Shown here piece after piece: positions 32,248-40,695 of a stretch of DNA of 45,631 bases (the first letter of the stretch is position 1; each line of letters starts with the position of its first letter). The notes under the pieces were generated by a model, which saw nothing but the letters and a program-made list of their open reading frames with translations, made no database searches and had not been told where the DNA came from. The stretch is from Chloroflexota bacterium (lineage in GTDB: Bacteria; Chloroflexota; Anaerolineae; Anaerolineales; VGOW01): assembly GCA_016875735.1 (NCBI GenBank), contig VGOW01000028.1:1-45631 (forward strand). Reading direction: 5' to 3'. The position numbers and the translations under genes are program-made.

Positions 32248-32943
32248 ATGAAGAGCATTGCCGACAGAAGCACATTGGTGGACGACACCGCTGACCGCCT
32301 CCGCACTATGATTTTCTCGGAACAGATCAAGCCGGGGCAGTTGTTGCCTCCGCGCAAAGAATTGGCGGCGCAGTTTGGCGTGGGCATTGCTACGGTTCAT
32401 GAGGCGGTCAAATCTCTGGCGGCTGTGGGGTTGCTGGAATCCCGGCCGGGCAAAGGCACGTGGGTCAGTCACAATGCGCTCCAAAGCGTAATCCACCCGT
32501 CGATGATTCTGAATCGCTTCGGAGCAATTGATGCCCAAACGATTTATGAGGCTCGCTTGGCGCTCGAAGTGTCGTTGGCCGAGCTGGCCGCCCAGAAGGC
32601 AACGCCCGAAGAGATCCAGCGCATGTTCGATGCGCTGGATGCCGCTCAGAAAGTGATTGACGATGACGCCGAGTTCGTTCGCAGTGATTGGGAATTTCAC
32701 ATGGCGGTTGCCAAAGCCACGCACAATGTTTTGCTGCAAGCGTTTTACCATTTGTCGCGCGAACTGCTGCTCGAATTCATTCGGGATGTCATTCGCCTGC
32801 CGCAGGTGAAAGAGGAAGCCTCTAAGATTCATAGAGTGGAGGCCGAGGCCATTGCCCGGCACGATGTCGAGGCGGCTTGCACCGCCGCCCGCGAACACAT
32901 GCTATATCTGAAGCAGAAAATCTTTCCCACATCGGACTCGTAA
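32248..32943 (+). CDS. GntR-family regulator, FadR/FCD subgroup
   Basis: A 231-residue repressor-type regulator. The winged helix (about 10-75) includes KPGQLLPPRKELAAQFGVG and ATVHEAVKSLAAVGLLESRP; the FCD ligand domain (about 90-225) has the metal/ligand pattern with RSDWEFHMAVAKATHN and later histidines in EHMLYLK. FCD regulators usually sense small organic acids and control adjacent catabolic genes. It sits between the RLP cluster and the dehydrogenase-MttB cluster and has its own putative promoter. The inverted repeat at 33072-33092 next to the following promoter is a plausible operator. Confidence 0.92.
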   Translation: MKSIADRSTLVDDTADRLRTMIFSEQIKPGQLLPPRKELAAQFGVGIATVHEAVKSLAAVGLLESRPGKGTWVSHNALQSVIHPSMILNRFGAIDAQTIYEARLALEVSLAELAAQKATPEEIQRMFDALDAAQKVIDDDAEFVRSDWEFHMAVAKATHNVLLQAFYHLSRELLLEFIRDVIRLPQVKEEASKIHRVEAEAIARHDVEAACTAAREHMLYLKQKIFPTSDS

Positions 32944-33024
32944 CACGCGCCGCCGACGAGGCTTCCGCACAGGACAATCAGTGCTGCATCTTGCCTCGCA
33001 CCTCCGTTCGAATTCTACAGAGCA

Positions 33025-33053
33025 TTGACTTTTTTCCAGCAGAATCATATAAT
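33025..33053 (+). promoter_or_regulatory. Near-consensus sigma-70 promoter of the dehydrogenase-OCD-MttB operon
   Basis: TTGACT (33025-33030), a 17-nt spacer, and a perfect TATAAT (33048-33053) lie 65 bp before ATG 33118. It is the best promoter match in the window. Confidence 0.8.
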
Positions 33054-33071
33054 CATCGGCGCGTAAATATA

Positions 33072-33092
33072 CGATAATTCAGTAAGTTATCG
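33072..33092 (+). promoter_or_regulatory. Inverted repeat, candidate GntR operator
   Basis: CGATAA (33072-33077) and TTATCG (33087-33092) flank 9 nt, just downstream of the expected transcription start. The arrangement fits repression by a dimeric regulator, most simply the FCD protein encoded next door. Confidence 0.45.
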
Positions 33093-33117
33093 CACTTGTC
33101 AATTTCAAGGAGCGAAC

Positions 33118-34020
33118 ATGAAGATAGGATACATCGGCCTCGGGAACATGGGAGGCCCGATGGCTATCAATTTGGCCAAGTCCGGGTGCGACATTGCGGT
33201 CTATGATCTGGAGCAGGGGAAAATCGCTCAGGTCGTTGCGTATGGGGCGACGGCGGCGGCCAGCGGAAAGGATGTTGCGGCCCAAGCAGATATTCTGTTT
33301 ACGTCTTTCCCGGAACCTCGCCACGTGGCCGCGGCTGTTCCCGCACTGATTGACGTTATGCAAGCCAGCTCCGTTTGGGTCGATTTGACAACCAACGATC
33401 GAGACTTGTTATTGCAATTATCGAAACGGGCGAGCGCAAGAGACGTTTCTGTTGTCGAGGCTCCAGTGACCGGCGCGGTTGACGGCGCCCGACTTGGGAA
33501 ACTCACATTCTTCGTTGGCGGCGAGAAAGGAATCATCGATCGCGTGCGCCCGTATTTTGAGATCATGGGCAAGGTGGTGGAGTGCGGCCCGTTGGGCGCG
33601 GGCAATGTCGTCAAACTCATCACCAATCAGATTTGGTTCATCAACGCCGCCGCCATCGGCGAAGGATTGGTTCTTGGCAAAAAGGCTGGGGTTGATTTGC
33701 TGGTTCTGTGGGACGCGCTCAAGAACAGCGTGGGCGACACGTTCGTTGTCCGCCACGACGTGCCGTCGATCTTTGACGGGCACTACGATCCGTCTTTCAC
33801 TCTTGACCTATGCTGTAAGGATTTGCGTTTGATCAAAGAATTGGGCGAGCAGACAAGAACGCAAATGGATATGACTCTTCTGGCGCGAGCGAAGTTCGAA
33901 GAGGCGAGGGCGGCCTTTGGAGGCGGTTCGCCCGAGTTGCTGGTGTGCAAGCTTATTGAAGACGCCAGCGAAGCCGATTTGCGAGTCGAAGGCAATTGGA
34001 CAAAACATTGGGAAGTATAG
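33118..34020 (+). CDS. NAD(P)-dependent beta-hydroxyacid dehydrogenase (HIBADH family), paralogue 1
   Basis: A 300-residue member of the 3-hydroxyisobutyrate dehydrogenase family. The Rossmann fold opens MKIGYIGLGNMGGPMAINLA; an acidic residue after the second strand (VYDLEQG) favours NAD over NADP. The substrate loop is EAPVTGAVDGA, and the catalytic lysine is Lys166 in GAGNVVKLITNQ. Members oxidise beta-hydroxy acids such as 3-hydroxyisobutyrate, tartronate semialdehyde in reverse, threonate or apionate-type sugar acids; specificity is not readable. AAGGAG lies before the ATG. First gene of the operon behind the promoter at 33025, 33 bp before its own paralogue. Confidence 0.9.
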   Translation: MKIGYIGLGNMGGPMAINLAKSGCDIAVYDLEQGKIAQVVAYGATAAASGKDVAAQADILFTSFPEPRHVAAAVPALIDVMQASSVWVDLTTNDRDLLLQLSKRASARDVSVVEAPVTGAVDGARLGKLTFFVGGEKGIIDRVRPYFEIMGKVVECGPLGAGNVVKLITNQIWFINAAAIGEGLVLGKKAGVDLLVLWDALKNSVGDTFVVRHDVPSIFDGHYDPSFTLDLCCKDLRLIKELGEQTRTQMDMTLLARAKFEEARAAFGGGSPELLVCKLIEDASEADLRVEGNWTKHWEV

Positions 34021-34053
34021 ATTCCGGAATCGTTGTTGTTCGGAGGTTATCTT

Positions 34054-34983
34054 ATGAAAGTCGGTTTTATCGGACTCGGCAACATGGGCGGAGCGGCGGC
34101 GCGGAATATCCAACGCGCCGGCTTTGATTTGATCGTCCATGATCTCCGAAGGGAGGCGGCCAACAATCTGATCGCGCACGGGGCAACTTGGGCCGACACA
34201 CCTGCGGACACCATCAATCAAGCGGACATCGTCGTCACGATGGTTTTCGGCCCGAAGCAGGTTGAGCAAGTGGTGCGCGGCGAACGCGGACTCCTCGCGG
34301 GCGATTGCCACGGCAAAGGATGGATCGATTCGACGACGAGCAGCCCGATGCTGATGCGCGAACTGGCGGCGGAGTTCGGGCGTGCCGGAGGGCTGCCGGT
34401 CGATGCGCCGGTCACCGGCTCCGTTGACGCCGCCATTCGCGGGGATATGATCATGTTCGTCGGCGGGACCGAGGCGGCCATTGCGCTCGCGCGCCCTGTG
34501 CTGAAGGCTATGGGCGAAATCCGACTCGTGGGCCAATATGGCAATGGCTACGTCGCCAAGCTGGTAAACAATCAACTTTGGAAAATACACGCCGCGGCCA
34601 TCGGCGAAGCAATGGTCGCCGCCAAAAAGGCGGGGCTTGAGCCGGGCGTGTGGTGGGCGGCAATGAAGGGCGGCGCCGCCGATAGTTTTGTGATGCAGCA
34701 CGATGTCCCCTCTATTTTCGCCGGCCATTATGATCCCTCATTTCGATTGGCGCTCTGCCTGAAGGATTTGAGCCTCATTGACGAATTGGTGCAAAAGATG
34801 GGAACGCGCTCGGAGTTGACGCAGGCAACGTATGCGCGCTTCCGCGAAGCGGCGGCGCGATACGGCGAAGATGCCGGAGAAATGACCGTTTGCAAGCTGA
34901 TCGAAGAAGATGCCGGAGTCGAATTGAGAGTCGCTGGCGACTGGATCCCCCCATGGGAGGTCAAACACCCGAATGATCAATGA
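34054..34983 (+). CDS. NAD(P)-dependent beta-hydroxyacid dehydrogenase (HIBADH family), paralogue 2
   Basis: A 309-residue paralogue of the preceding gene. It has MKVGFIGLGNMGGAAARNIQ, an Asp after strand two (VHDLRRE), the substrate loop DAPVTGSVDAA and catalytic Lys169 in GNGYVAKLVNNQ. Both copies share the C-terminal DVPSIFxGHYDPSF region, so they arose by duplication, but they differ enough to have distinct substrates or stereospecificity, or to form hetero-oligomers. The start at 34054 has GGAGG upstream; the longer frame is not supported. Its last 11 nt overlap the start of the ornithine-cyclodeaminase-family gene, showing tight coupling. Confidence 0.9.
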   Translation: MKVGFIGLGNMGGAAARNIQRAGFDLIVHDLRREAANNLIAHGATWADTPADTINQADIVVTMVFGPKQVEQVVRGERGLLAGDCHGKGWIDSTTSSPMLMRELAAEFGRAGGLPVDAPVTGSVDAAIRGDMIMFVGGTEAAIALARPVLKAMGEIRLVGQYGNGYVAKLVNNQLWKIHAAAIGEAMVAAKKAGLEPGVWWAAMKGGAADSFVMQHDVPSIFAGHYDPSFRLALCLKDLSLIDELVQKMGTRSELTQATYARFREAAARYGEDAGEMTVCKLIEEDAGVELRVAGDWIPPWEVKHPNDQ

Positions 34984-35992
34984 GACTCAGACGGAGGCGG
35001 CCAAGCCTTTGATTTCCCGTGATCGACAGTTGTTGTATTTATCGCAGGCCGATGTGATTCAAGTGGGCCTGACGATGGCCGAAGTCATCGAGTTGGTCGA
35101 AACAGCGTTCCGCGAAAAAGGGGCTGGCCGATACGAAATGCCGCCCAAGCCCGGCATTCACCCGGGCGGCGGCGACAACTTCATCCACGCTATGCCCGCG
35201 TACATCCCGGCCATGCAATCGGCTGGCCTCAAATGGGTGAGCGGCTATCCCGGCAATTCTCGGCGCGGCTTGCCGTACATCACCGGTTTGCTGATCCTCA
35301 ACGATCCGGACACCGGCCTCCCCCTCGCGATCATGGATTGCGTTTGGATCACGGCCATGCGAACGGCGGCCGCCACCGCCGTGGCCGCCCGCCGACTGGC
35401 CCGGACCGAGTCGTCTCGACTCGGCGTGCTGGGCTGTGGCGTTCAAGGCCAAACTAACACCGAAGCCCTCAACGTTCTCTTCCCCCTCAAACAAGTCTTT
35501 GCTTACGATACGCGGCCAGAAGCAGCGGAATCATTCGCCGCCGACATTTCGTCTCGCTTCGGGCTGGAAGCCATTCCGGTGCAAACCCCGCGCGAGGCGG
35601 TGGCCGGTTGCGATCTGGTGGTCACCGCCGGGCCGATCGTCAAAAAGCCGCACGCCACCATCGCCGCCGGTTGGCTCGAGGAAGGCGCTTTCGCCTCGCT
35701 GGTTGACTTTGACTCGTATTGGCATCCCGCGGCGCTGAAAGAGGCGGCAAAGTTTTGCACCGATGATGTGCCCCAGTTCAATCATTATCGAGAGATTGGC
35801 TACTTTCAAGATGTCCCGCCGATCTATGCCGACTTGGGCGAACTGGTGGCCGGAATCAAACCGGGCCGCGAGAACCCAACCGAACGGACGATTGCCTGCA
35901 ATCTCGGTGTGGCGTTGGATGATATGGCAGTGGCCCCCGCAATTTACCGGCGAGCCATTGCCCAAAATATCGGTCGGCATTTGCCGCTATAG
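34973..35992 (+). CDS. Ornithine cyclodeaminase / mu-crystallin family protein
   Basis: A 339-residue NAD(P)-binding protein of the OCD/mu-crystallin family. The N-terminal substrate domain has LYLSQADVIQVGLTMAEVIE and LKWVSGYPGNSRRGLP with the conserved lysine; the Rossmann part has RTAAATAVAARRL and LGVLGCGVQGQTNTEAL. Family reactions include ornithine cyclisation, alanine or lysine dehydrogenation and ketimine (pyrroline-2-carboxylate) reduction, all on amino acids or cyclic imines. It overlaps the upstream dehydrogenase gene and is 11 bp before the first MttB-like gene, so a demethylated amino acid or imine is a reasonable substrate guess. Confidence 0.88.
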   Translation: MINETQTEAAKPLISRDRQLLYLSQADVIQVGLTMAEVIELVETAFREKGAGRYEMPPKPGIHPGGGDNFIHAMPAYIPAMQSAGLKWVSGYPGNSRRGLPYITGLLILNDPDTGLPLAIMDCVWITAMRTAAATAVAARRLARTESSRLGVLGCGVQGQTNTEALNVLFPLKQVFAYDTRPEAAESFAADISSRFGLEAIPVQTPREAVAGCDLVVTAGPIVKKPHATIAAGWLEEGAFASLVDFDSYWHPAALKEAAKFCTDDVPQFNHYREIGYFQDVPPIYADLGELVAGIKPGRENPTERTIACNLGVALDDMAVAPAIYRRAIAQNIGRHLPL

Positions 35993-36003
35993 GAGGAGTC
36001 ACG

Positions 36004-37434
36004 ATGTTCGGCCCTGATTTGAGATTCAAACCGAAGTTGACCGTGCTCAACCCGGCGCAGATCGAGCAGATTCATCAGGCCACACTGGAAGTGTTGGAGC
36101 GAACCGGCGTGGAGGTGGCGCACGCGCGCGCCCTCGAGTTGTTGCATGGCGGAGGCGCTCGCGTCGATGGCAAACGAGTGCGGCTTCCATCGTGGATGGT
36201 TGAGCGGGCGATCCGCCAAGCGCCTCACCGAGTCGTTCTCGGAGATCGCTCCGGCGAGCGCAAAGTATTTTTGGAGGGCGATAAGTCATGGTTCGGGCCG
36301 AGCCTCGATTGCATCGACTATTTGGATCCGCTGACGGACGAGCGGCGGCGATTCGTCAGCGACGATTGCCGGATCACGGCGACTGTCGCCGATGCTCTGC
36401 CCAACTTCAGTTGGGTGATGACCATTGGTATGGCCGACGACGTGCCCGCCGACATCGCTGACCGAGTCATTGCCCGGCAAGTGTTTCAGACCACGGTGAA
36501 GCCACTGGTGTTTTGCTGCAAAGACGCCAACAGCGTGCGCGATATTTACGAGATGGCGCTCCTCATCGCTGGAAGTGAATCGAGATTCCGGGGTGCGCCG
36601 ACTATCGTGCATTATTCGGAGCCAATCTCGCCGTTGCTCTATTATGATCCGGCGGTTGAAAAGATTTTGTTCTGCGCCGAATACGGCATCCCGTTGATCA
36701 ACTTCCCCGCGCCGCAGGGCGGCAGCACCGCCCCGGCCACCTTCGCTGGTGAAATCGTGCAGGCCAGCGCCGAATCCCTCAGCGGACTCGTGCTGGCTCA
36801 ATTGGCGCGGCCGGGCGCTCCTTTCATCTACGGCGCATTCGCTACTGTGATGGACATGCGCACCACTGTGTTTTCCTATGGCGCGGCGGAAATGAGTTTG
36901 ATGGTTGCCGCCATGTCCCAAATGGCTCAACACTATCAACTGCCGTTCTTCGGCACTGCGGGGGCCACCGATGCAAAATTCCCCGACGCGCAGGCGGGCG
37001 CCGAAGTAGCCTTCTCCTGCCTCGCTTCGGCTCTCGTCGGCGCGAACTTGGTTCACGACGCCGGCAGTTGGCTCGATCACGGATCCCTCGCCTCGCCTGC
37101 GTTCATGGTGCTGGTCAACGAGATCATTTCGATGGTCAATCAGTTCATGGGCGGAGTGCCAGTGAACGGTGAAACTCTGGCATTGGAGATGATTGATCGT
37201 GTCGGGCCGGGCGGCCATTTTCTGAATGAGGATCACACCCTCCGCCATTTCCGCGACGTGTGGTATTCCAATGTTTTCGACCGCACGATCTACACCGCTT
37301 GGCTGGCAGAAGATGGCCGACGCTTCGAGCAGCGGCTTCGCGATCACACCGCCGAACTGATGCAGCACCGACCGGCCCCTTTGCCAGATGCGACTCTGGC
37401 TGAGTTGGAAAAGATGGCGCGGCACTGGAAGTGA
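36004..37434 (+). CDS. MttB-family (trimethylamine methyltransferase-like) corrinoid methyltransferase, copy A
   Basis: A 476-residue TIM-barrel protein of the MttB superfamily. The typical opening LNPAQIEQIHQATLEVLERT, the DALPNFSWVMTIGMADDVPA block, HYSEPISPLLYYDPAVEKIL, and DRVGPGGHFLNEDHTLRHFR near the C-terminus identify it. The frame has no in-frame amber codon, so it is a non-pyrrolysine member; such proteins demethylate quaternary amines such as glycine betaine, proline betaine or carnitine, passing the methyl group to a corrinoid protein. AGGAGGAG precedes the ATG. It is the last gene of the dehydrogenase-OCD operon. It is the most divergent of the three copies, lacking the MRVNYQTN start shared by the other two. 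Confidence 0.92.
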   Translation: MFGPDLRFKPKLTVLNPAQIEQIHQATLEVLERTGVEVAHARALELLHGGGARVDGKRVRLPSWMVERAIRQAPHRVVLGDRSGERKVFLEGDKSWFGPSLDCIDYLDPLTDERRRFVSDDCRITATVADALPNFSWVMTIGMADDVPADIADRVIARQVFQTTVKPLVFCCKDANSVRDIYEMALLIAGSESRFRGAPTIVHYSEPISPLLYYDPAVEKILFCAEYGIPLINFPAPQGGSTAPATFAGEIVQASAESLSGLVLAQLARPGAPFIYGAFATVMDMRTTVFSYGAAEMSLMVAAMSQMAQHYQLPFFGTAGATDAKFPDAQAGAEVAFSCLASALVGANLVHDAGSWLDHGSLASPAFMVLVNEIISMVNQFMGGVPVNGETLALEMIDRVGPGGHFLNEDHTLRHFRDVWYSNVFDRTIYTAWLAEDGRRFEQRLRDHTAELMQHRPAPLPDATLAELEKMARHWK

Positions 37435-37547
37435 CAGATCATGGCAAATGCCACTTTACTGACGAAATTGACTACTGCTACAGTGATATGCGTTTGATAT
37501 ATCAGAATTGGCCGGAGAGACAACGCGGCACGGCTGATTCAGTTCCG

Positions 37548-37598
37548 AAGTTCAGGCCAATGGATCGTGGGGTTATTGTTGCCTGAACTTTTCTTTTT
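37548..37598 (+). terminator. Intrinsic terminator or attenuator between the two MttB units
   Basis: AAGTTCAGGC (37548-37557) and GCCTGAACTT (37581-37590) form a perfect 10-bp stem, followed by TTCTTTTTG. Only 41 bp remain before the MtrH-like ATG, too little for an independent promoter with leader, so read-through or attenuation is possible. The rest of 37435-37547 contains only TGATATATCA (37495-37504), a 10-bp palindrome. Confidence 0.75.
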
Positions 37599-37639
37599 GT
37601 CAGTGGCGGCATCTCTCCAATCGTGAAAGGTTCGATGGC

Positions 37640-38488
37640 ATGGAGTCCAAACTTATTGGTCGAAAAACTGAAGTGTTGATCGGCCCCGATCTGCCGACGG
37701 TGATCATCGGCGAACGCATCAACCCAACCGGCAAGAAAAAATTGGCCGAGGCGTTGCGCGCCGGGGATATGGATTATGTGCGCCAACTTGCGCTGACTCA
37801 AGTGGAGCAGGGCGCACAAGTGATCGACGTCAATGTGGGCACCACAGGGGTGGTAGAAGAAGTTGTATTGCCTCGCGCTGTAGAAATGGTGGCCGACGCC
37901 ACCGGCCTGCCGGTCTGCATCGATTCGCCGGATGAAAAGGCTTTGCCCGCGGCGTTGAAAATTTGCGGCGGCAAGCCGCTCATCAATTCGGTGAACGGGG
38001 AAGAGGCCTCGCTGGCGCGGGTGCTTCCCCTCGTCAAAGAATTCGATGCCAGCGTGATCGGATTGACGATGGACGACGACGGCATCCCCGATACCGCCGA
38101 AGGCCGCCTGCGCGTCGCCGAAAAGATTGTGGAGCGCGCGGCCAAATTGGGCATCGGCCCGGAGCGCATTTTGGTGGATTGCCTCGCCCTCACGGTCGGC
38201 GCTGATCATCGCGCCGCGCTGACCACGCTGACGGCCATTCGCCTTGTGCGCGAAAAACTCGGAGTGAATCTTGCTCTCGGCGCATCCAATGTGTCGCACG
38301 GTTTGCCGGACCGCGAGACAGTCAACGGCTATTTCATTGCTATGGCGATTGCCGCTGGAGTGAACTGCCCCATCGTCGATCCCGGCAAAGCGCGAGAGTC
38401 GGTCGTTGTGGCCGATCTGCTCACGGGGCGCGACGAATGGTCGCAAAACTATTTGGCGCATTATCGGGCCGCCCATCCCGAGTCGTAG
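37640..38488 (+). CDS. Methyltetrahydrofolate:corrinoid methyltransferase (MtrH/AcsE/MtgA-like)
   Basis: A 282-residue pterin-binding TIM barrel. VIIGERINPTGKKKLAEAL (22-40), VIDVNVGTTG (61-70), VCIDSPDEKAL, LINSVNGE and GASNVSHGLPDRETVNG (214-230) are the conserved blocks of the dihydropteroate-synthase-like methyltransferases that move methyl groups between corrinoid protein and tetrahydrofolate; Asn217 is the usual pterin-side residue. In MttB-type pathways this enzyme receives the methyl group from methyl-Co(III) and makes 5-methyl-THF. AAAGG lies upstream of the ATG. It heads the block with the corrinoid protein and two further MttB-like genes. Confidence 0.92.
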   Translation: MESKLIGRKTEVLIGPDLPTVIIGERINPTGKKKLAEALRAGDMDYVRQLALTQVEQGAQVIDVNVGTTGVVEEVVLPRAVEMVADATGLPVCIDSPDEKALPAALKICGGKPLINSVNGEEASLARVLPLVKEFDASVIGLTMDDDGIPDTAEGRLRVAEKIVERAAKLGIGPERILVDCLALTVGADHRAALTTLTAIRLVREKLGVNLALGASNVSHGLPDRETVNGYFIAMAIAAGVNCPIVDPGKARESVVVADLLTGRDEWSQNYLAHYRAAHPES

Positions 38489-38528
38489 TATCCCGGTTTG
38501 CCTGCGATACGCGCTAAGGCAACCGGCC

Positions 38529-38549
38529 GTCGGCTTTCTATGAGCCGAC
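38529..38549 (+). other. Short hairpin before the second MttB-like gene
   Basis: GTCGGCT and AGCCGAC pair around a 7-nt loop, 4 nt before the ribosome site AAAAGGAGG (38554-38562). There is no T-tract. It could stabilise or adjust expression within the operon. Confidence 0.45.
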
Positions 38550-38570
38550 ACTCAAAAGGAGGTGCTGTTT

Positions 38571-40028
38571 ATGCGCGTAAATTACCAAACAAATTCAGCG
38601 GTTCAATTTCAGATCCTCACCGACGATCAACGCCAGGAAATTTTTCGCTCGGCGTTGCAGGTGATGGAACATACGGGCATCGAGGTGCACAACGAGGAGG
38701 CGCTGTCGGTGTTGAAGGCGCAGGGCGCGGCAGTGGAGGGCACGCGCGCGCGCATTCCGGGTTATCTCGTTCAGCGCGCGTTGTCCACTGCGCCGTCGAT
38801 GTTCACGGTGTACAGCCGCGAGGGCAACACCGCCAAAAATATCACCATCGGGCCGAACCACATCAACTACGGCCCCGGCCCCACGTGCCCCAACTTCCGC
38901 GACGCGCGCACCAATGAACGGCGCAAATATCTGCGCCGGGACGCGACCGACGTGGCTCGCGTGTGCGACGCACTGCCGAACATCGACTTCGTCGAGTCGC
39001 TCGGCACGATCAACGATGTGAATATCGATCTGGCCGACGTGTACGAGTTTGCCGATATGATTGCCAACACCGGCAAGCCCATTGTGGCTTGGTCGTACAC
39101 GCTCGAAACGTGCCGCGACATTCACCAAATCGCGGCGGCGGTGGCCGGCGGCGAAGACAAACTCCGCCAAAAGCCCAACTACATTTTCTACGCCGAGCCG
39201 CTTTCGCCGTTGGTGTCGAGCCGTGAGGCCGCCGACAAACTTCTCTATTGCTCGAAGCATCGCATCCCCATCATTTACACGCCGTGCCCCATGTGCGGCG
39301 GCACCGCGCCCACCACGTCGGCGGGCATATTGGTGACGGCCATGTGCGAGTCACTGCATGGGTTGGTGATCTCGCAAGCCATCTCGCCCGGCACGCCGTT
39401 CGTGATGGGCGGCGTCGTGTCCATCATGGATATGCTCAGCTCGGTGCTGGCCTACGGCGCGCCCGAGTTGGCATTGCAGTCGGCGGCGATCACCGAAATG
39501 GCGCGATACGTCGGCCTGCCCGTGTGGTCAACCGCTGGCTGCACCGACTCGAAACTGGTGGATGAGCAGGCCGGAATCGAAAGCGCGTTGTCGATCCTGC
39601 TGGCCGGACTCTCCGGCGCGAATCTGGCGCATGATGTCGGCTTCATCGAATCGGCGTTGACTGGCTCACTGCAAATGGCAACGATGAGCGATGAGATCAT
39701 CGGTTACGTGAAACGGATTCTGCGCGGGATCGAGGTGACGCCGGAGACGTTAGCCACGCAAGTCATCCAAGAAGTGGGCCCGGGCGGACACTACTTGGGA
39801 ACCGATCACACGCTCGGACATTTCAAGACTCAATTCTATTTCCCGCAGCTCATGGATCGCTCGCGCTGGGAAGAGTGGGAAGCGATGGGGCATCCCTCGA
39901 TGGGCGATCGCGTGCAAATGCGGGTCAACGATATTCTGGACACACACGAGCCAGCGCTGCTTGCGCCGGAAGTGAAGAAGCAGATCGAAGACATTCTGGC
40001 GAAGGCCGAAGCACGGTATCGCGACTAA
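38571..40028 (+). CDS. MttB-family corrinoid methyltransferase, copy B
   Basis: A 485-residue MttB-superfamily protein. It starts MRVNYQTNSAVQFQILTDDQ; ATG 38571 is preferred over the in-frame GTG 38562 because AAAAGGAGG sits 8 nt upstream. The blocks ALPNIDFVESLGTINDVNID, YTPCPMCGGTAPTTSAG, SGANLAHDVGFIESAL and VGPGGHYLGTDHTLGHF are typical. No in-frame stop codon interrupts the barrel, so it is a non-pyrrolysine member acting on an unknown N-methyl compound. It lies between the MtrH-like enzyme and the corrinoid protein, the genuine partner position. Confidence 0.93.
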   Translation: MRVNYQTNSAVQFQILTDDQRQEIFRSALQVMEHTGIEVHNEEALSVLKAQGAAVEGTRARIPGYLVQRALSTAPSMFTVYSREGNTAKNITIGPNHINYGPGPTCPNFRDARTNERRKYLRRDATDVARVCDALPNIDFVESLGTINDVNIDLADVYEFADMIANTGKPIVAWSYTLETCRDIHQIAAAVAGGEDKLRQKPNYIFYAEPLSPLVSSREAADKLLYCSKHRIPIIYTPCPMCGGTAPTTSAGILVTAMCESLHGLVISQAISPGTPFVMGGVVSIMDMLSSVLAYGAPELALQSAAITEMARYVGLPVWSTAGCTDSKLVDEQAGIESALSILLAGLSGANLAHDVGFIESALTGSLQMATMSDEIIGYVKRILRGIEVTPETLATQVIQEVGPGGHYLGTDHTLGHFKTQFYFPQLMDRSRWEEWEAMGHPSMGDRVQMRVNDILDTHEPALLAPEVKKQIEDILAKAEARYRD

Positions 40029-40054
40029 CATACTCATTCCCAAAGGAGCCAACC

Positions 40055-40693
40055 ATGAGCGACACACTCGTACAGATTTCTAATGCAGTGATTGAAGGCC
40101 GTGTGAAGGATGCGCCCGGCCTCACCCATAACGCTTTGCAGGCGGGACTGACGGCTAAAGACATTCTCGACAAAGGCTTGATGCCGGGCATGGATGTTGT
40201 GGGCGCGGAGTTCAAGAAAGGCAAAAAGTTTGTACCCGAAGTTCTCCTCTCGGCGCGCACCATGCAGGCCTCGCTCGACATTCTCAAGCCGCTGCTGGCG
40301 GAAGCCGGAGCGAAGATGACCGGCAAAGTTGTCGTCGGCACCGTGAAGGGCGACCTGCACGACATCGGTAAAAACCTGGTGGGCATGATGCTCGAAGGCT
40401 CCGGCTTCGAGGTGGTTGATTTGGGCAAAGACGTGGCGCCCGAAAAGTTCGTGGATGCGGTGAAGAAAGAAAAGCCGAACATCGTCGCCATGTCGGCCCT
40501 GCTCACCACCACCATGCGTTCGATGGGCCACACGGTGACGGCGTTGAAGGAAGCCGGGCTGCGCGACGCGGTAAAGATCATGATCGGCGGCGCTCCGGTG
40601 ACGGCTGATTTCGCCGCCCAGATCGGCGCGGATGCTTACGCGCCCAACGCGCCTGCGGCGGCCGAACTCGCCAAGAAGTTCGTCAGCGCTTAA
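40055..40693 (+). CDS. Corrinoid (B12-binding) methyl carrier protein, MttC/MtgC-like
   Basis: A 212-residue corrinoid protein. An N-terminal helical cap domain (about 1-85, with AGLTAKDILDKGLMPGMDVV and PEVLLSARTMQASLDILKP) precedes the Rossmann-like B12 domain with VKGDLHDIGKNLVG, where His102 is the lower cobalt ligand, then GSGFEVVDLGKDVAPEKFV, MSALLTTTMRSM and GGAPVTADFAAQIGADAY. It carries the methyl group between the MttB-like proteins and the MtrH-like enzyme. ATG 40055 has AAAGGAG upstream. It is the only corrinoid protein in the window although three MttB-like genes are present. Confidence 0.95.
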   Translation: MSDTLVQISNAVIEGRVKDAPGLTHNALQAGLTAKDILDKGLMPGMDVVGAEFKKGKKFVPEVLLSARTMQASLDILKPLLAEAGAKMTGKVVVGTVKGDLHDIGKNLVGMMLEGSGFEVVDLGKDVAPEKFVDAVKKEKPNIVAMSALLTTTMRSMGHTVTALKEAGLRDAVKIMIGGAPVTADFAAQIGADAYAPNAPAAAELAKKFVSA

Positions 40694-40695
40694 TC

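Noticed and set aside
37435-37639. Cobalamin riboswitch before the MtrH-corrinoid block
   Set aside because: A GCCACTT stretch at about 37449 recalls a B12 box, but the other conserved boxes are missing and the space is short; the region is better explained by the terminator hairpin.
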